From Cordylochernes scorpioides (taxonomy: Eukaryota; Arthropoda; Arachnida; Pseudoscorpiones; Chernetidae): 64,000 nucleotides of DNA. The DNA lies in the NCBI GenBank assembly GCA_030710605.1, contig CP092880.1:18413791-18477790 (forward strand), read 5' to 3'. Positions 11,301-25,900 of this stretch are shown here, piece after piece. Below the pieces are notes generated by a model. That model ran no database searches. It was not told the origin of the DNA and saw nothing but the letters and a program-made list of their open reading frames with translations. The stretch's first letter is position 1. Every line of letters starts with the position of its first letter. The position numbers and the translations under genes were made by a program.

Positions 11301-14300
11301 CTACCTATGTTGAAAATAATATTGGGAGGCTCTGATTCATGAGGGGGCGAACACCTATTCAGATTTGACAGTTTAATATACACCTATCCCTCGATTTACA
11401 CGTTTTTCTCAGGAACGTATCTACCGTGTAAATCGGGGGATAGGTGTATTATCCAGCAAGAGAACACCTCTTCCTAAAGGACACTTTGGCTAGGCAAATA
11501 GGTGTCCTTTACAGGGAGGTTCTACTGTATAGTGGTTAATAATTAAAAATGAATGATTAGTTGATATTTTTATTCTGACAGATGGCGCAAGCCATCAGCA
11601 ACTTTTAGTTACACGATCAGGAGATGCCTTTTTTTCTTAATTTACCCACCTGATCCCAGTACAATTTTGTTCTATTTTTTCACATTGTTTGGTCTTCTCA
11701 CGCCCTTCCAGATTAAATACCTGTTTTATAATTTTTCAGGATGCCCTAAAGATTAACTTTTTTGGTCGTTGAGGTACAGCTTGCACCACGCTGATGAGGG
11801 CCAAAAGCCTGAAATGGGTACGTGATTAGCTTTTCTTGATTAATAATGAAAGGGGTTTATGGCTAATTCTGGAATAGTTGAAAATCAATGATTAGTTGAT
11901 ATAGATTCCAACACAGGGCATAAGCCATCAGTAACCTTTAGTTGCACAATCAAGAGATGCCTTCTTTTCTTAATATTGCTTTGATTAAGTAATACTCTTT
12001 GCTTCTAAACATCGCCTCTATTGTATAGTTATTATTTAATTTATTAATTAAACATTACTCACCAGATGAAATTATTTTATTACAATTATATATATTTAAA
12101 AGGTTCCTTGTGTGGTGTTGCAGGATATCCCCATTGGGGTTGTATTCAAGGCCCTGGGGGTGGAAAGTGACAAGGAGCTCTTCCAGATCATCACAGGGGG
12201 AGAAGTAGACAAGGTGGACTACATCCTCAGGACTGTGCAGGACTACAAGACCATCAAAGTCCAGACTAAGAATCAAGTAAGTCCATTCAACTTCAAACCA
12301 TAATGGATCACAACAATAGTCCTCTCTACTTGTGCTTTATTGACTTGAATGGAGATTACAACAATGGTCCTCTCAACTTGTGCTTTATTGGCTTGGAGAT
12401 TACAACAATGGTCCTTTCAGCTCAGGCTTTATTGGCTTCAATGGAGATTACAACAATGATCCTTTCAGCTCATACTTTATTGGCTTGAATGGAGATCACA
12501 ACAATGGTCCTCTCAGCTCATGCTTTATCATGCTATTCATCACCAAATTGGACAATAGTTCAGATCCCTAGGGATGTTGAATTAAAAATATGAACTGTGT
12601 AAATTTTTTAGATTGAAATTTAATTTTATTGGAACACCATCCAATTTTTTTCAAATTCAGATAGTCTGTGGGTACTTTTCAGCCAAACCATGTAATCTTC
12701 ATTGTAGAACGACGTTTGGCAATTTTACCACAAATGTTTCTTTTGTTCGAAAAATCATAATTTATTTTTTAAGGAGAAATAACGACTATTTCTAACCTTA
12801 GGGATAAAGTATGAAAGGATGAATTGTGAAGAGTAATGATGAACGGAAAAATAAAAGTGTCCAGGGATGGGAATCGAACCCACAGTGTTCCACTTACTGC
12901 GCAGATGCCATGTCCACTAGGCTACCCTGGACATACTTTTCCGTTTGTAAATATTATATAAAGTTAATTTATAATACAATATAATGCGGCTTATGATTGT
13001 AGAACAACGGTTGACAATTTTACCGCAAATATTTCTTTTGAACGAAAAATCATAATTTATTTTAAGGAGAAATAACGATTATTTCTATCCTTAGGGATGA
13101 AGTATGAAAGGATGAATTGTGAAGAGTATTGATGAACAGAAAAATAAATCCCCAAGAGGAATTGAGATGTTTTGAATCCAGCCCCCAGTCATGGAATGTG
13201 CAGGCCCTTGTCTACATGAGCCAGAAGTTCCGGCCCAAGGCTTTCAACATCGGCAACCTCAACAAGGTTGAGGAAGTGAGGGAGTACTTCTTCTCCACCT
13301 TCATGGCCCACATCCCTGTAAGTATCCAATTTATGTCTGCTATAGAATACAATTTTATATACTGGTTTGATTGATTACAATGTACTATTGCCTTGCAGTG
13401 GATATCAACAACTAAACTAGGTCTATAAAGTTGCTGTGTGTGTTTGTGAACAAATATATATATTTAAATATTTTACTAGTTGGAAGTGCCGTTTGTAAAA
13501 TAAAATTTGGCCCTCATCATCTACATTTTGGGTTTTGGACATTTTAGTCTAAATTAGACAAGATCTTGGATGTTGTGCTCATAAAGAATCTCAAGAACTC
13601 TTCTCGGTTCTCTGTACAGGGATCTTTTGTCCTTTACAATGCAATTTAGTAAATGTTGGGGAGTGGTCTCTTCGGTTTTGCACCTAGTGCACATGGGAAA
13701 GCACCTCCCATAAGTAAACTCTGTGATGTATATACAGTAGAACCTCCCTGTAAAGGACAAAACCTAATTGCAGAATCAAAGTGTCCTTTAGGGATAGGTA
13801 TCCTTATATTGGAGAACAACTAATATAGTAAAAATGGTCATTTTGAAACTGAAAACTGTCCTTTGTAGAGAGGTGTCCACTAGTGTGAGTGTCCTCTCAT
13901 GGAGGTTCTACTCTCTGTGCCTTATGGGTTGATTGTGATGAGAAAATAGAGAGAAGTAGATGTAATCTGGGTTTCAGGGTAAACAAAAAAACACCTGGAG
14001 ACTTCAGGCCAAGTGAATGATCTAGTCACGGGTTGAACAACTTACCACATGGGAGCTAGTCTGGGAGAAGGTTAGTGCTAAGGAACATGCAGATTCACAG
14101 AACTGCCTACCTTCCCCTCTGTAATTAAGAACACTCTAATCTATATATAAAATGAAAGGATTTAAAAGCACGAATGTTTCTTTTATACATAATACAAACT
14201 TCTATATTAGCCTTTTTTTTTTACTTACCCCTAGTACACGTGGTACAGGCCATTATAATCATGGTGGGTTGAAGTAGGCGACTGCTTTTACTGTAAGTGC

Positions 14301-16880
14301 ACCACATGTCTACACATGTGAAAAGCAGTTCGACTTTGCACTTACCAATGTGCCAGATCTCCATTTGGTTACTTTCACTCGCTGGTGGGGTTGGACTTTT
14401 GCAAGAATTGGGGGCCACTGGAGCATTTTTTTTTTTATCAGAAAAAAAGTGCCCAATGCGGAAATCGAACCCGGGTCGTAGCGGTCGAAAACCAATGGTT
14501 TAGACCATCCTTCCACCAATCCCCATATATTAGCTTAATTGTCTTAAGTTTTCCTGTATATAATTTTCATATTATACCATTATATCTGATTAGTTTTAAA
14601 AATTATAATAATAACAATGTTTTTTTATTACTGGTATTATTACTGATAAGGCACAATTTGGATTATAGATTATAAACACAAGGTAATAAGACCAAATCCA
14701 AATAAATAAATAATGTGTGACATTTTGGTAACAGCGTCATGAATTTTATTCAGTACTTTTGTCTGAAGATGGTAAGAACGCTGTTACCGAAACGTCACAC
14801 ACTATTTATTTATTTGGATTTGGTCTTATTACTTTGGGGTATTATTACTGTTTTTCCCGCATGACCCCTACATTTCTGTTCAGAGAATCTGTATAAGACT
14901 AAAAGGTCTTAAAGCTTTTTGTTGTATTAAGAACACTCTGTGATCACTAGTTGTATTTGGTTGCTTGTATTGTACCTCAGTCTGAACTGACACTTCCTCT
15001 AGAACCATGGACAGATGGGACTCTTCTTCTTCTTTCTTATCCCCACTCAATCATATTAGGGCAAGCATGTCAAACTCGCGGCCCGCGGGCCTCATGCGGC
15101 CCACAACGAATAAATTTGCGGCCCACCAGACAATATATTTTAATAAAAAATTTTTTATAAATAAAAAAAAAATTAATAAAAATTTGTAGCCTAATTTTTA
15201 AAATTGTAATTATACATAATTTATTTATTAATAACGAACCACTGGTCGCCATACATAAGTCGTAAGTTTTGATAATATTATACCTACATACATAATGTAT
15301 GTACATCGCCATAAGTATTGTGTGCCTTAAAGTTTAAAGAAAATATTCTTTCGGAGTACTAGAAAAAAATATTTTTTTTAAGTTACGTTCAATAATTTGT
15401 GCAGTTATTCTGTGTCTGGTAAGTTAAAAAATATTAATTTTTAAAATATTAATTAAAACGTTTTATTATTTTGTGTTAGCGATTACTAATTTTTTTCAGA
15501 CCTTTGTATTCAATATGTCTTCATCAAAACCAAGTGGCAGTAAAACTAAACGAAAAATTGCTGACGAACATAGGAATTTTCAAGAAAAGTGGGAATTAGA
15601 GTATTTTTGCTCTGAAGTAAAAGATGAAATCATCTGCTTGATATGTAATAATGCTATAAGTGTACCAAAATTATATAACATTAAACGTCATTATAAACAA
15701 CATAAATCAAAATATGATACCTACGAAGGTTTAATGAGACAAGAAAAGTTAAAAGAGTTCAAGTTGGGAATGAAAAAACAACAGTTTATGTTTACTAAAG
15801 TATCACAAGAGAGTGAAGCGGCGGTGCATGCAAGCTACGTTTTATCGGAGATGATAGCTAAATACTCAAAACCTTTTACTGAAGGTGATTTCATCAAGGA
15901 ATGTTTAATTAAAGCTGCAGAAATTGTTTGTCCTGGAAGTATGAAAACGTTTCAAGCAATATCTTTGTCTCGAAATACCGTTGTGGAAAGAGTTACTGAT
16001 ATGGCCAGAAATTTAAATGATCAGATAAAAGAAAAATCATCTTGTTTCGAAGCATTTTCCATTGCCTGTGATGAGAGTACGGACATTGGGGGCATAGCTC
16101 AGTTAGCCGTTTTTTTCGAGCTTGCGATACGGATTTCAACATTTTTGAGGAATTATTGGAACTAGTACCAATGCATGGCACTACTACAGGAGAAGATATA
16201 TTTAATTGTGTTTATGATCTTCTGCAAAAATACAATTTACCTCAATCAAAATTGACTTCTGTAGCAACAGATGGAGCTCCTTCAATGACTGGAAAAACCA
16301 ACGGTTTCATAGCATTACTGCAAAAAAACTAAGTGAAATTTCTGATGGTTCCAATATTCATCATACGCATTGCATTATACATCAGGAAGTATTATGTACG
16401 AAGGTAATAATAATGGAAAATGTGTTGATACCTATAAAAAAATCATCAATTTCATATGATCTTGAGGTTTAAATCAGCAACAGTTCTCTCTGTTCTTAAC
16501 TGAATTAGAAAGCGAATATTCAGGTTTATCATACTATACCGAGGTACAAAAGGAAGATCAAGAGGAAAGTGGTGAGTTTCTTTATTGAGCTGTAAACAAG
16601 CTTTCGGACGTCACCCGTCCTTCATCAGGTGTTGACATAAATAAGAAGGAGATGCAACATTTATAAGCGACAGTTTAAAAGTATTAAAAATATTAAAAAC
16701 AATCTGATGCACGCCCGCGAGAGCACATGCTAATATCAAAATATTTTCAATTTTACTCTGTATAAATATTATTTTGAGTTTGTATAAAGAATATCAGCCC
16801 GTTGAAAATCTGTATACCTAAGACGAAGTGAGAAAGGCGGACAACGAGAGGCGAAGACAAAAGCAAGAAAAAACAACAAT

Positions 16881-16913
<33 letters not shown>

Positions 16914-19900
16914 CAGCAGAATAAAGATAAAGTTAAAAGTTACGAAGAAGGTGTATCTGAGGTAGAATAAAAAATAGAATATTGGGGCGGGAGGTCAATC
17001 TTTCTGTTGATGCTGGGGGTAGTATTAGAAACAAGGGCCTCAAGAACTAAGCGTTGATATTTGTTTGCTATATCGCTATAAATGGGGGTTGTGTTGTCGA
17101 GATTGAAGGAATGTCCGGACTCGGCGATATGTTGGTATATGAGCGATTTTTTGTCTTTCGAGCGGATGTTACGGGCGTGTTCACTGGCTCTGATGGCGAT
17201 TGTTCGGCCTGTTTCTCCAATGTAATGTAAATCGCAATCGTTACAGGGAATTTTGTAAATTTTTTGTCTTTCGAGCGGATGTTACGGGCGTGTTCACTCG
17301 CCCAATCAATGCACAATCGCCATCAGAGCCAGTGAACACGCCCGTAACATCCGCTCGAAAGACAAAAAATCGCTCATATACCAACATATCGCCGAGTCCG
17401 GACATTCCTTCAATCTCGACAACACAACCCCCATTTATAGCGATATAGCAAACAAATATCAACGCTTAGTTCTTGAGGCCCTTGTTTCTAATACTACCCC
17501 CAGCCTCAACAGAAAGATTGACCTCCCGCCCCAATATTCTGTTTTTTATTCTACCTCAGATACACCTTCTTCGTAACTTTTAACTTTATCTTTATTCTGC
17601 TGATTTTTTATTTTTTATTTTTATTTTTATTGTTGTTTTTTCTTGCTTTTGTCTTCGCCTCTCGTTGTCCGCCTTTCTCACTTCGTCTTAGGTATACAGA
17701 TTTTCAACGGGCTGATATTCTTTATACAAACTCAAAATAATATTTATACAGAGTAAAATTGAAAATATTTTGATATTAGCATGTGCTCTCGCGGGCGTGC
17801 ATCAGATTGTTTTTAATATTTTTAATACTTTTAAACTGTCGCTTATAAATGTTGCATCTCCTTCTTATTTATGTCAACACCTGATGAAGGACGGGTGACG
17901 TCCGAAAGCTTGTTTACAGCTCAATAAAGAAACTCACCACTTTCCTCTTGATCTTCCTTTTACACTTCAAACGTGGCTATATCTCTTCTACCATATACCG
18001 AGGTACGTTGGCTATCATGCTCCAAGGTTCTCAAACAATTTTGGGACTTGAAAGAAGAAATATGTCAGTTTTTAATAACCAAGAATCAAGACATCACTTT
18101 GTTTTCTGATCAAATATGGTTGCAAGATTTTTCCTTCATGGTTGACATAAAAAAACACTTGTCGGATTTAAATTTGAAACTGCAAGGAAAGGATCAGATC
18201 ATTACCAAAATGTGTGACCAAGTTAATGCATTCAAATGTAAGCTAGTTCTTTGGGAAAAGCAGTTGAAAAACAAAGATTTAATACACTTTCCGACATGCA
18301 ACATGTACAAATCAAGTTTAGGTGAAACTGCATCGTATCAAAAATATGTGGAAAAAATTTTAAGTCTTAGAAATGAATTTGAAACAAGGTTTTCTGATTT
18401 CAAATCTTTGGAAGGCAAGTTTACTTTGTTTTCTTCGATTTTCTCGATAAATATAGAATCAGTACCTAATCATATGCAAATGGAGGTAATAGATATCCAG
18501 TGCGATTCAGATTTAAAGGCAAAATTCATTGAAGTTGGCGTTTCTGAATTTTACAAATATTTGCCAGCCAGATTTGAAAACACTCGAAAATTAGCATATG
18601 AAATTATGTCCATGTTTGGAAGTACTTATCGGTGCGAGCAGTTATTTTCACTTATGAAAGGAAATAAGTCTCCAATCAGATCGAGAATTACTGACGTTCA
18701 CCTTGGGTCAGTTTTAAAATTAATCACTGCGAACAAGATTTCCCCCGAAGTAGGAAAGATGGTAGCAGAAAAGAGATGCCAAATATCAGGGAGAAAAATA
18801 TTAACTTTACTTTCTTTTTTCTTATTAGTATTTTTTAAAATAAACCTACATAAATGTTACTATAAAAATTTAATTACTTGTTTTCTTTTTTTGCGGCCCA
18901 CATAATCTTATTACTTTTTTATTTGGCCCGTGTTAGGATTTGAGTTTGACATGCTTGTATTAGGGTATCAAGCTTTGACAACCATCATGAAGGGTGAAGT
19001 AGAATGCCTTTGTCATTAAGACTGAGAGCACTACTCATTGGCAGGTCGACTTAACTCTAAAAGAAATGGCCGCCTCTGACATGGGGAACAGATACCATGT
19101 GCTGCAGCTCCTAACAAGGAGTACAAACGCTGCTCATCCTGTATCCCTGGAGCCCTTACAGGGTACTATCAGCCAGGCCAGCTGAACCCAGGTTTTTTAG
19201 TGAGCTTGTTACTGCTCCCCCACCTTTTTCATCCGGGCTTGGGACCGGCAAAGGCAGAGTTGGACTTACCTCGAATGGCAACCTGGGTTTGGCTCCCCAT
19301 CATACATCATGGAAAGTTGCCACATGATCTCCACATGATGAAATTGTGCTGTTGCTGCAGGTGCACGAGTTCAACCTCCACAACAAGGCAGTGTACCTGG
19401 CCATGATCATCCGCAGAATGATCCAGGCTCAGATAGACAAGAGGTACATAGACGACAGAGACTACTATGGAAATAAGAAACTGGAGGTTGCTGGGTCTCT
19501 TATGAGCATCCTCTTTGAGGATGTTTTTAAAAGACTCAACTTTGATGTAAGTATTTGGATTGAATTGCCTGCAATAGTCACTCAAGTGGCATTTATTCAC
19601 CCATTCTTTGGCCATAACTTGTGTCATTAAAGTGTGTATATTCTCTATATATCTTTATATGTGTAGAAAAGGCCTACCTATTATAATGAGGTTTAGTTAT
19701 ATATAGTTGATATATATACTCATGTACAAAACTTAAGGGAGTGGAAAGTCATCTGATTTTTTTTTTGAAGGAGACAGAGGCAATTTTCTTTACACTTTGT
19801 TATCTCGTGTGTCTTCAATAAAGGTCACTGTTAATCAAATGTCTTTCAGGGATATTGTCTGATTCTCAATATACATGCTAGAAGGTACAACTTCCTTAAG

Positions 19901-22900
19901 TTTTGTCCATGAGTGTATCTTTCAGAGTTATTGTCTGAATCCCTATATACATGCTAAAAGGTAAAACTTCCTTAAGTTTTGTCCATGAGTGTATCTTTCA
20001 GAGTTATTGTCTGAATCCCTATATACATGCTAAAAGGTAAAACTTCCTTAAGTTTTGTCCATGAGTGTATCTTTCAGAGTTATTGTCTGAATCCCTATAT
20101 ACATGCTAAAAGGTAAAACTTTCTTAAGTTTTGTCCATGAGTGTATCTTTCATTTTGCCCCTTCACAGTGTCCGTTTATAGGAATCCCTTTGCTATCAAT
20201 CTCTCCCCAATGTATCACAATGTGTCTGCCCCATTTGTTGTCACACAACAATAATTGGACCCCTCAAAGTGAAACATTTCTAATTTATCATCCACTTAGC
20301 AACCTCTATCAATAATGATGATATTTTGTCATGTTTAAATCTATATCTACATACATCTCTCTTGTGTTGTTGTTGTTTCTTATCCCTTTGTGTAAAGATT
20401 ACACGAATTCCATGAGTTCATGCTCCACAAGCTCATGGAATGAGATGTATGGGTGCAGCTTTTGTTGATCATGGCACTATATATATATATTTTTTTGCTT
20501 ATCCCTAGTACACGTGGTATAGGCCATGATAATCATAGTGGGTAGAAGAAGGCGAAAGCTTTTACTATAAGTGCACCACATGTCTACACAATTGAAAAGC
20601 AGTTTGACTTTGTACTTACAAATGTGCCAGGTGGTTACTTGCACTCACTGGTGGGCACTCGCTGGCACTATGATCCAGGCATACTTTGGTGAAAGTCTGA
20701 CTTTGCCTGTATTTTTAGGCTCCTAACATGGAAGAAGACATCTTTGCTGCCTACTCTCTTGTACTGCAATGATAATGGGTTGGCTCATCAGTAGTTTTGA
20801 CAAATTATCAGAAAGCTCTCTGTCCTATTGTATTAAACTGAATGTCTTATATTGCATTTCAAAAGGAATACCAGGGGTTGTTGTCTAAAGGATACTGGAC
20901 ATTAGCACCATACCTTTCTAGAAATCCATAGTTTTCTCAATCACTGTTACATTGTATTACCAATGCAGACTGTATAAGAAAGTTTGCCGCCTAATACAAT
21001 AAACACTCTCTAGAGACCACCTCTCCCTAAAAGACACTTTGGCTATGTAACTAGGTGGCTTTTACAGAGAGGTAGGTCTACTGTATAAGCTTTCTGTAAA
21101 AATGAGAAATCAAATGAAAGTCACTTTGAGCACACACAAGTTATATAAGTATTATGGGTTTTAACCAAAAGTCTTGGCAGAGGAAATAAATACCTACCTT
21201 ATCCCAGTACAATATCACATTTGTACTATTTTTTCATAATTCTGATTGTGCCTTATCATGTTGTCAGGTTGATTTAAAAATGGCAGACTTAGCTACTCTT
21301 CTTCTTCTTTCTTATCTCCACTCAATCATATTAAGGTATCAAGCTTGTAAAGCTTGAGACTTTTGATGGTGTCTGCCGGGGGACAATCATCATTATTGAG
21401 TGAAGTAAAATGCGTCTGCCTTTGTCATTAAGACTGGGACCACTACTCAGTGGCAGGCCGACTTAGCTCCAAAAGAAATAACCACCTCTGACATGAACAG
21501 ATGCCATGTGCAGCCGCTCCTAACATGGAGTACAAACACTGCTCATCCTGTATCCCTGGATCAGGAGCCCTTACAGGGTACTATCAGCCAGGCCAGCTGA
21601 GCCCAGGTTTTTTAGTGAGCTTGTTACTGCTCCCCCTCCTCCTTTTTCATCCGGGCTTGGGACCGGCAAAGGCGGAGTTAGACTTGAGCTGACTAAACTC
21701 CAGTATTGCTACCAGTCTAGACTTCATTGCTTCTTCACAATGTGTTCTCTTTGTGGTTGACTTATGTAATTATAGCTGTGAATACAAAACTCGAATCCAA
21801 CAGTTGATAGTTTAAACCAACTCGCACAGACTTCCTAGCATATTGATGACTTGCCGTTGTAGATATCTTGTTGTTTAGCACTGTAGGATGTGCTCCGAGG
21901 ATGTCTCACAAGCCAGATATTTTGTGCAGTTTTAAAGTGTGTTTGGTTTTGCCTTCAAAGAATATTTTCTTTTTGTGGCTTATGTGCCTTTTTATAAATA
22001 TATTATGATACATTAGCGCACCATCTGTTATGAAAATTCGAAACTATTATAGACACGTATGATTCTTTTAAAAATAAAATAATTTCTACTGCCTTTACTG
22101 CAATGGAAAAATTAATGGGAGGGCCTGGCTCATCAGTGGTGAACCCTCCCAGTGGTTTCGCCAGTTTAAAAGGTTCAACACTGATGAGCCAGGCCCTCCC
22201 ATTAATTTTTCCATTGTAGTAAGGGCAGTAGAAATTGTTTTATTTTTCAAAAGAATCATTCGCGCCTATAATAGTTTTGAATTTTGATAAATATATATCA
22301 TGTTGTTCTCTACACATCCTAGCATTGCTATTGGACTTGAATTCCTAACCATATTTATGTGGTATGTCCGGCTCACAGGGGGGATGTGCAGCTCAAGATG
22401 ATTGCAGACAAACTAGTGTCAAAGGTGGGCTGTGCTCCCTTCGACATTACCAAGCACATCAAGCAAGACACCATCTCCACAGCTCTCAACTCTGCCATCT
22501 CCACGGTTGGTACCTTGATAACACATTCATCTTCTTATTTCTTATCTCCACTCAATAATCATATTAGGGTATTAAGCTTGTAGAGCTTGTTGATGGTGTC
22601 TGCCGGGGAAGAGTAGAGCTCTTCAATGGATGGGCCAATACAGTCAATAATGTGGTTTGGGGTTGCAGGTTGACACTTAGTACATAGTGGGAAAACCTTG
22701 CAACCATTCTTGAAAGTCATTGTCTGTAGATGACCAGACTCAATTATGGAAATCAAAGAATGCTATTACAGTGAAAATTTTACTTTCATTTTTGCAGGGT
22801 GGTCTCTCGCTACTGTATTATCAGCCCTCAGAAACTGTTCTGTCCTATATTCTATGGAGTATTTCGAACTCCTAACAAGAGAAACCAAACATTTGTATTA

Positions 22901-25900
22901 CACACACAATGATGCTGCTGGGTGCAGGGCACTTGGAAGATCACAAGATTCCGCATGAGCAGGGAAGGCATCACGCAGGTTCTCTCCCGGCTCTCCTACA
23001 TTTCGGCTCTGGGTATGATGACCAGGATCCAGAGTCAGTTTGCCAAGATGCGCAAGATCGCAGGTCCTAGGTCACTCCATTCCTCCCAGTGGGGAATTAT
23101 CTGTCCTTCTGACACTCCTGAAGGAGAGGTGGGTGGAACTCAGGTTTCATGTATAACAGCAAGGCTTTCACTATCAGTGTTCAATGACATTCATCATTAT
23201 GGCATGTTCTTTAATGTGGACTCGCTGGGAAAGGAAAAATTAGCCCTATTTTTTTATTAGTAGTTCAATATATTGTTAAATAAAAATCATGGTATACTAA
23301 AGTTATTTGAAGTATTTTAGCCACATGATCTCAGTGAGTCCCAATTTTGATGCTAGTTGACACTACAGTTTAATAATTTGAATTTTAGTCTTGTTTCATG
23401 TTTTTACTTCCCCTACAAAACAAATTGTGCTGTTGTTTTTGTGGGCTGGGGAAGAACGCGGCCTTGATGTTCTATATCACAGTGGAGCACTAGTATGACT
23501 GATTGTGGTGTGGGCAGAGCTGTGGGCTGGTGAAGAACCTGGCCTTGATGTCCCACTGTAGTATGACTGACTGTGGTGTGGGCAGAGCTGTGGGCTGGTG
23601 AAGAACCTGGCCTTGATGTCCCACTGTAGTATGACTGACTGTGGTGTGGACAGAGCTGTAGGCTGGTGAAGAACCTGGCCTTGATGTCCCACTGTAGTAT
23701 GACTGACTGTGGTGTGGACAGAGCTGTGGGCTGGTGAAGAACCTGGCCTTGATGTCCCACTGTAGTATGACTGACTGTGGTGTGGACAGAGCTGTGGGCT
23801 GGTGAAGAACCTGGCCTTGACTGTAGTATGACTGACTGTGGTGTGGACAGAGCTGTGGACTGGTGAAGAACCCGGCCTTGATGTCCCACTGTAGTATGAC
23901 TGACTGTGGTGTGGACAGAGCTGTGGGCTGGTGAAGAACCCTGCCTTGATGTCCCACTGTAGTATGACTGACTGTGGTGTGGACAGAGCTGTGGGCTGGT
24001 GAAGAACCCTGCCTTGATGTCCCACTGTAGTATGACTGACTGTGGTGTGGACAGAGCTGTGGGCTGGTGAAGAACCCGGCCTTGATGTCCCACTGTAGTA
24101 TGACTGACTGTGGTGTGGACAGAGCTGTGGGCTGGTGAAGAACCCTGCCTTGATGTCCCACTGTAGTATGACTGACTGTGGTGTGGACAGAGCTGTGGGC
24201 TGGTGAAGAACCCGGCCTTGATGTCCCACTGTAGTATGACTGACTGTGGTGTGGGCAGAGCTGTGGGCTGGTGAAGAACCTGGCCTTGATGTCCCACTGT
24301 AGTATGACTGACTGTGGTGTGGACAGAGCTGTGGGCTGGTGAAGAACCCGGCCTTGATGTCCCACTGTAGTATGACTGACTGTGGTGTGGACAGAGCTGT
24401 GGGCTGGTGAAGAACCCTGCCTTGATGTCCCACTGTAGTATGACTGACTGTGGTGTGGGCAGAGCTGTGGGCTGGTGAAGAACCTGGCCTTGATGTCCCA
24501 CTGTAGTATGACTGACTGTGGTGTGGACAGAGCTGTGGGCTGGTGAAGAACCTGGCCTTGATGTCCCACTGTAGTATGACTGACTGTGGTGTGGACAGAG
24601 CTGTGGGCTGGTGAAGAACCCGGCCTTGATGTCCCACTGTAGTATGACTGACTGTGGTGTGGACAGAGCTGTGGGCTGGTGAAGAACCCGGCCTTGATGT
24701 CCCACTGTAGTATGACTGACTGTGGTGTGGGCAGAGCTGTGGGCTGGTGAAGAACCTGGCCTTGATGTCCCACTGTAGTATGACTGACTGTGGTGTGGAC
24801 AGAGCTGTGGGCTGGTGAAGAACCTGGCCTTGACTGTAGTATGACTGACTGTGGTGTGGACAGAGCTGTGGACTGGTGAAGAACCCGGCCTTGATATCCC
24901 ACTGTAGTATGACTGACTGTGGTGTGGGCAGAGCTGTGGGCTGGTGAAGAACCCGGCCTTGATATCCCACTGTAGTATGACTGACTGTGGTGTGGGCAGA
25001 ACTGTGGGCTGGTGAAGAACCTGGCCTTGACTGTAGTATGACTGACTGTGGTGTGGACAGAGCTGTGGACTGGTGAAGAACCCGGCCTTGATATTCCACT
25101 GTAGTATGACTGACTGTGGTGTGGGCAGAGCTGTTTGCTGGTGAAGAACCCGGCCTTGATGTCCCACTGTAGTATGACTGACTGTGGTGTGGACAGAGCT
25201 GTGGACTGGTGAAGAACCCGGCCTTGATATTCCACTGTAGTATGACTGACTGTGGTGTGGGCAGAGCTGTGGGCTGGTGAAGAACCCGGCCTTGATGTCC
25301 CACTGTAGTATGACTGACTGTGGTGTGGACAGAGCTGTGGGCTGGTGAAGAACCCGGCCTTGATGTCCCACTGTAGTATGACTGACTGTGGTGTGGACAG
25401 AGCTGTGGGCTGGTGAAGAACCTGGCCTTGATGTCCCACTGTAGTATGACTGACTGTGGTGTGGGCAGAGCTGTGGGCTGGTGAAGAACCCGGCCTTGAT
25501 GTCCCACTGTAGTATGACTGACTGTGGTGTGGGCAGAGCTGTGGGCTGGTGAAGAACCTGGCCTTGATGTCCCACTGTAGTATGACTGACTGTGGTGTGG
25601 ACAGAGCTGTGGGCTGGTGAAGAACCCGGCCTTGATGTCCCACTGTAGTATGACTGACTGTGGTGTGGACAGAGCTGTGGGCTGGTGAAGAACCCGGCCT
25701 TGATGTCCCACTGTAGTATGACTGACTGTGGTGTGGGCAGAGCTGTGGGCTGGTGAAGAACCTGGCCTTGATGTCCCACTGTAGTATGACTGACTGTGGT
25801 GTGGACAGAGCTGTGGGCTGGTGAAGAACCCGGCCTTGATGTCCCACTGTAGTATGACTGACTGTGGTGTGGGCAGAGCTGTGGGCTGGTGAAGAACCTG

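Larger units (their letters stand above)
15062..18957 (+). mobile_element. hAT transposon with broken transposase and an internal Penelope-like insertion
   Basis: Inverted ends CAAGCATGTCAAACTCG and GAGTTTGACATGCTTG, with an 8-bp duplication TATTAGGG at 15054-15061 and 18958-18965, the hAT hallmark. It inserted into a LINE family Y tail. The transposase reading frame is frameshifted near 16116, has a stop near 16330 and is split by the insertion at about 16548-17962. Confidence 0.9.

Noticed and set aside
13129-13203. Possible extension of POLR3B exon 4 upstream ([15 protein letters not shown])
   Set aside because: The only in-frame acceptor (13158) lacks a pyrimidine tract, and adding these 15 residues breaks the family length. 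The AG at 13203 fits exactly.
16630-16680. Calling the Penelope-like ends complete hammerhead ribozymes
   Set aside because: The order CTGATGA, GGAC/GTCC, GAAA is present, but there is an extra base before helix II and no good helix I, so they are described only as hammerhead-like.
17068-17462. Two mirror-image 82-residue frames ending in the same sequence
   Set aside because: They are the two arms of the inverted Penelope-like insertion read on opposite strands, not separate genes.
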